Source: Acheta domesticus (taxonomy: Eukaryota > Arthropoda > Insecta > Orthoptera > Gryllidae). From it: a DNA stretch of 64,000 nucleotides. This document shows, piece by piece, positions 60,398 through 64,000 of this stretch. A program made the position numbers and the translations under genes. The notes under the pieces were generated by a model. It did not search any database. It was not told the origin of the DNA and saw only the letters and a list, made by a program, of their open reading frames with translations. Each line of letters begins with the position of its first letter. The first letter of the stretch is position 1. The stretch covers positions 124,051,366 to 124,115,365 of the forward strand of contig JAHLJT010009436.1 of the NCBI GenBank assembly GCA_031308135.1, read 5' to 3'.

Positions 60398-61440
60398 TTG
60401 CCGAGCGAATCACGTAGTAGAAATAATATTGAAGACGATTGGAAAACTAATTGTTTGGATACCACAAAACTCAAAGATGCGATTTTAGAAAATACTGAGT
60501 TAGACGAAATCGAATGTATCACGTATCAACAGTGGGTGAATTTAGATCAGTGTTCATTAGAAACTCATGTGATCAATTCGTGGAAATTCTAATGGAGAAA
60601 CTTAAACAGCTATCGCCGCATCATTTCATCACCAAGCAACAATCGGAACATTTTCGATGAGCGAAAACCAATGCCACTGAAAAAGAGGTTGTTGTAGTAG
60701 CTGATTTCTTCAAAAACTACTCGTTTATTTTGCAGAACAGCGTACAAGGAGTTTATGAGAATAATTCGCCGGCTAGTCCACACCTTCTGCTGCTTTAGAG
60801 GTGGAGCTGTAGCAGAAGTTTTGAACTATGTGATTATTTCAGACGATTTGGAGCACAACACGTCTGCAGTCAGCTACTTTGAGCAAATGCTGATTGATTT
60901 TTTGAAAACGAATATCCCTGATTTAGAAAAAGTGATTTACTTTTCTGAGGGCACAGTTTCGCAGTACAAGAACAAATATAGTGTTCTTAATTTGTGTTTG
61001 CAAAAAGATTTCAGCAGAGTGGTATTTTTATGCTACATCGCATGGGAAAGGACCCAATGATAGTTTGGGAGGAACGATCAAGCGATTAGCTTCAAGAGCA
61101 ACTTTGCAGTTACCGCGAGAAAAGCAAATTCAAACGGCATTGCAATTCTTCGAATGATCTCATAAAACATTGAAGGAATAACCACCGAATTTGCCCAGAA
61201 AAACGGCATTGGAAATCTCAGGATCAAAATGAACACCATATTCACGAATGCTGTGCCTGTTAAAGGGATACAAGGATTTCATTCCTGCATGCAAGCAGAA
61301 AATGGCTACGTAGAGATGAAAACACACTCCTTTCAAGACACTGGAGTTTTGTTCAGACTTGCCGAAACCATAACTGGTCCAAACTACAATATACAGTTGA
61401 ACCAATTTCCCTTAGGTAATAACCGATATGATTTTAAACT
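60398..61440 (+). pseudogene. Decayed transposase-like gene (FSDG / QYKN / SHGKG family)
   Basis: Remnant of a protein family I know from many insect and cnidarian genomes, usually annotated as uncharacterized and repeat-borne. The layout of acidic residues suggests an RNase H-like, DDE-type fold. Reading plus-strand segments in order gives TYQQWVNLDQ (about 60520), HHFITKQQS (about 60620), VVVVADFFKNYSFILQNSVQG (about 60690), VIISDDLEHNTSAV (about 60835), YFSEGTVSQYKNKYSVLNLC (about 60945), WYFYATSHGKGPNDSLGGTIKRLASRA (about 61025) and VKGIQGFHS (about 61258). These blocks use all three frames, with internal stops (for example TGA at about 60658 and TGA at about 61155). The expected Asp of FSDG reads Glu. 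It is therefore inactive. Flanking inverted repeats (60162-60268, 61782-61888) may be remnants of the carrying element. Confidence 0.7.
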
Positions 61441-61781
61441 TTATTACATCATCATATGTTGTTTACCGAACATTATAACCATTATTTTTGTCAACAGATC
61501 GAGCAACAAAAGAAAGAAACAAGCAGAAGATATGACGAGTAAACAAATGAATTAATTACCGTAATATGATAATTCATATAATGATAATTAACGAAATATA
61601 AAATAAGATTGAGTGAACGAGTTGTTAGCGTTTACAAATATGAATATATTAATAAAATATATAATCAGTGTACATTTCATTGCTCCAAAAGATCAATAAG
61701 TCATCATAAAATGTATAAAAGAACTTGAATTATACAAACGTCTGAACCTGTTGATTTTTAATGAATTTTAGTATGAAAATA
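61441..61781. other. AT-rich noncoding stretch
   Basis: No gene is supported. Confidence 0.55.
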
Positions 61782-61888
61782 AATGAAAATTGACTTTAAA
61801 TTCTCACAAAAAAGGAATGACCATAAAAATATGGCTACAATTTTAAAGGCTTTTAGTTTTAGATCTCCCAAACACAATTTATCAATAA
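61782..61888 (-). repeat. Diverged inverted repeat, right member
   Basis: Reverse-complement partner of 60162-60268, about 1.5 kb away, on the far side of the pseudogene. Confidence 0.8.
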
Positions 61889-62890
61889 AAACCATCATCG
61901 GTGATGGAGTATTCCAGAAATTAAAGTTTCTGTCTAAATAAACGTTTTTCATTTTTTCAGTATTAAAATTGGTACATTTTACATTTTTTTCGCATTTATT
62001 CTGAAATTATATACGTAGTATTATAAAATAAATCACCCAAAAGAAATTTCATAGACGTTTTACCAATTGTTTGCAATATTATTAACATTGCAATAAAATA
62101 AATGGGTTTTTATAGGATTTTTTTATCGGAACGCAGTATTGGACAAAAAAATTCAATATGATTTTCTTTGTTGCATATGATTTGGGAAAATGTTCAGCCA
62201 ATTTCAAGGACTTCTTGCAGACTGTAAAGAAGGCAGACTGAAAAGAATGACCCAATTACATTATGTGAATATTGTTTATATACTAATATTGTTACATTTC
62301 ATCGCGGTCACTTCGTTTTCCATTCGTTCACAGTGTATGCCCTGTATAGTTTTGCACCAATTTTCCCCCAACAACCGACTTAAGACCGAGAATGTTTTAA
62401 AAATAACTCTGAATAAATCAATATCAATATAAAGAAGATTCTCACCTTACGATTTTGCTTTCATGACCAGGCGGGTGGTGAATTACTGTCCACACAATGC
62501 AGTATTTTAGAAAACGAAGATATAAAAACGTTACTCTTGTATCGTCGAACGTTATCAAAACAACACCGTCCGTCGGTATAATCAGGTGTCATTAAAAGAT
62601 ACCATTGTCGCGATGAATTGTTGAGTTTTTGAGAAATGAGAGAGGAAACAACCGGTCTGGTGAACAGAATTCACCAACGCAAATAGGATTCACCCTCTAT
62701 AGGATTGTTGTTCTCCGTGTGTAGCTATTTTCAACTTCGACTGCGTAAATGTGATTACTGTTTGCCTGTGAAACTATTTATTCGAAGAATAGAAACAAAA
62801 AAAAACATTCAGTATAAAATTCGAAAAAACCTGAAGAAAATAAAGTGTGTTCATCTAAGGAATGTTATTATTGTGCTTTGTCTAAATCCA
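61889..62890. other. AT-rich noncoding stretch
   Basis: No gene is supported. Confidence 0.6.
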
Positions 62891-62953
62891 ATATATGTAT
62901 ATATATATATATATATACAATATATACATATATACATACACACACACGTATAT

Positions 62954-63026
<73 letters not shown>

Positions 63027-63027
63027 A
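62891..63027. repeat. Compound (TA)n/(CA)n microsatellite
   Basis: About 137 bp of alternating TA and CA dinucleotides in at least five blocks. It opens Tyr/Ile/Thr/His-rich frames in all three plus phases, which are artefacts. Confidence 0.96.
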
Positions 63028-63610
63028 TATTTCAGAAAACTACCAACCTACATAAAAATTCTCAGGTACAAAATGAAACGGATTTTTTGGACCATTAAAA
63101 GTAATTGCATATTATATTGCTTTGCAGTATTGCTGATTCTCTTTCCTATTTCAGCGCTACTTGTAAATTAAAACTTTGAATTAAAAACGAACGACGATAT
63201 TCCTATCGTTATAAACTCGGAATATTGATTACAATTTGAATTGTTGCGAAAAAATCAAGAGTACGCAGCGATCAATTGCAGAATCTCTTTCATATTCATG
63301 GATTCTGGAAACACAATTTGAATTCATTTCATACTTCAAGTAACTTTAGGCATCGTTCTGTAACTGAGTTTTACATTTGTAATATCTTGTTTCAGTTGTC
63401 CTATTTACCTCTTTTATCGTTCGTCATACATTTCCGTGCAACTGCTACTAAAAATTCTCTAGTTTGAGAGTCGGATAAACCATTCTTGTCGCATCTAAGA
63501 AATAATTTTGTCTCTTTGTGAAATGCAATGACATGTTAGACACTCATGAGCGTATGCCATTTCATTCTTTTTGCAGTCTCCGACTTTGAGGATCTGAACA
63601 ATCTGTATTC
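63028..63610. other. AT-rich noncoding stretch
   Basis: No gene is supported. Confidence 0.6.
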
Positions 63611-63845
63611 GAAATCCTATTGGCGACGCCGGTCACGTGAAGATCTGTAGTGTGCACGCATGTGTGAGGGATGTCTGAGAGACACGACCTTGGCGCCTCT
63701 GGCGAAGGCACAATGGGCTCTGCCCTCCGGCGTCCTTCTTGCACACGCAGCTGCGGCTCCGAATACTCCGCAAGGGCGTATGCTCCTGCGTGGCACATGC
63801 ACCGCTTCGCGTGCACACTCGCAGACGCCGAGAACAATCGCGCTA
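63611..63845. other. GC-rich island at window end
   Basis: A moderately CpG-rich block (ttggcgcctctggcgaaggc, tgcaccgcttcgcgtgcac). Frames are open on both strands (91 codons minus, 100 codons plus), with no domain. Confidence 0.45.
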
Positions 63846-64000
63846 TTTATTCATCGGATTAGCTCACTTTTCAAGGTTCATCATCTTCATGCCATGATGT
63901 ACCGAAGTGTTTCGTTAATGCGCTTTAAAATTAATTTCAGTTCTTTTACCTGTAATTGGTAATTAATCAATAAAGAGGGAGATTTTCTTCGAGGAGCTCA
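63846..64000. other. AT-rich tail of window
   Basis: No feature is supported before the window ends. Confidence 0.5.

Noticed and set aside
62705..63171. Tyr/Ile/Thr/His-rich frames in three phases
   Set aside because: Artefacts of the TA/CA microsatellite, which has no stop codons in several phases.
1..64000. tRNA, rRNA or CRISPR arrays
   Set aside because: No complete cloverleaf with ordered A and B boxes, no rRNA-like conserved blocks, and no regularly spaced identical short repeats were seen on reading.

Overview
The window looks like animal, most likely arthropod (insect-like), nuclear DNA. It is AT-rich and gene-poor, with many triplet and dinucleotide microsatellites. It carries remnants of a jockey-type non-LTR retrotransposon, a Penelope-like fold-back insertion, a hAT-like MITE and a decayed transposase-like pseudogene. 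There are no operons, ribosome binding sites or dense ORFs. I found no intact host protein-coding gene, tRNA, rRNA or recognisable microRNA. Most long open frames lie in GC-rich islands and are low-complexity Ala/Pro/Arg/Gly readings, which I do not call as genes.

The dominant structural fact is a duplication. Positions 1-14659 and 16674-31428 are near-identical direct copies. They are separated by a 1000-base run of N (14660-15659) and about 1 kb that has no partner inside the window. The left copy stops exactly at the gap, while the right copy continues without a break past 31428. This is what two overlapping contig ends, or two unmerged haplotypes, look like when placed side by side in a scaffold. 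The copies differ mainly by short indels (about 96 bp net) plus some substitutions, and the last ~5 kb are almost identical. A reader should probably count everything in 1-31428 once.

Layout: 1-1735 and 15660-18405 hold a minus-strand jockey-clade non-LTR element (5' UTR, gag-like ORF1 with PRE_C2HC and zinc knuckles; in the right copy also the endonuclease part of ORF2, cut by the gap). Then, in each copy, AT-rich DNA alternates with six CpG-rich islands, a CCAAT-box cluster, an (ATT)n tract and a ~238-bp hAT-like MITE. From 31429 onward the DNA is single copy within the window. It contains a ~385-bp direct repeat flanking a CpG island (32618-33941), ten further CpG-rich blocks, and two opposite-orientation copies of an AT-rich modular repeat (36.6-37.4 kb and 51.6-52.3 kb). 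It also has a diverged dispersed repeat pair (44.4 and 50.4 kb) and a 200-bp polypyrimidine minisatellite (49.6 kb).

The end of the window is the most distinctive part. At 59449-60020 there is a perfect 236-bp inverted repeat with a 35-bp one-sided extension and a 14-bp target duplication. Both arms carry a hammerhead-ribozyme-like core (CTGATGA, stem, GAAAC). Just downstream is a frameshifted pseudogene (60398-61440) of a family with FS(D/E)G...QYKN...ATSHGKG...GG..KR motifs, flanked by a diverged ~107-bp inverted repeat. The spacing of CpG-rich islands in otherwise AT-rich, gene-free DNA may mark the regulatory landscape or 5' exons of a large-intron gene, but no exon could be proven.
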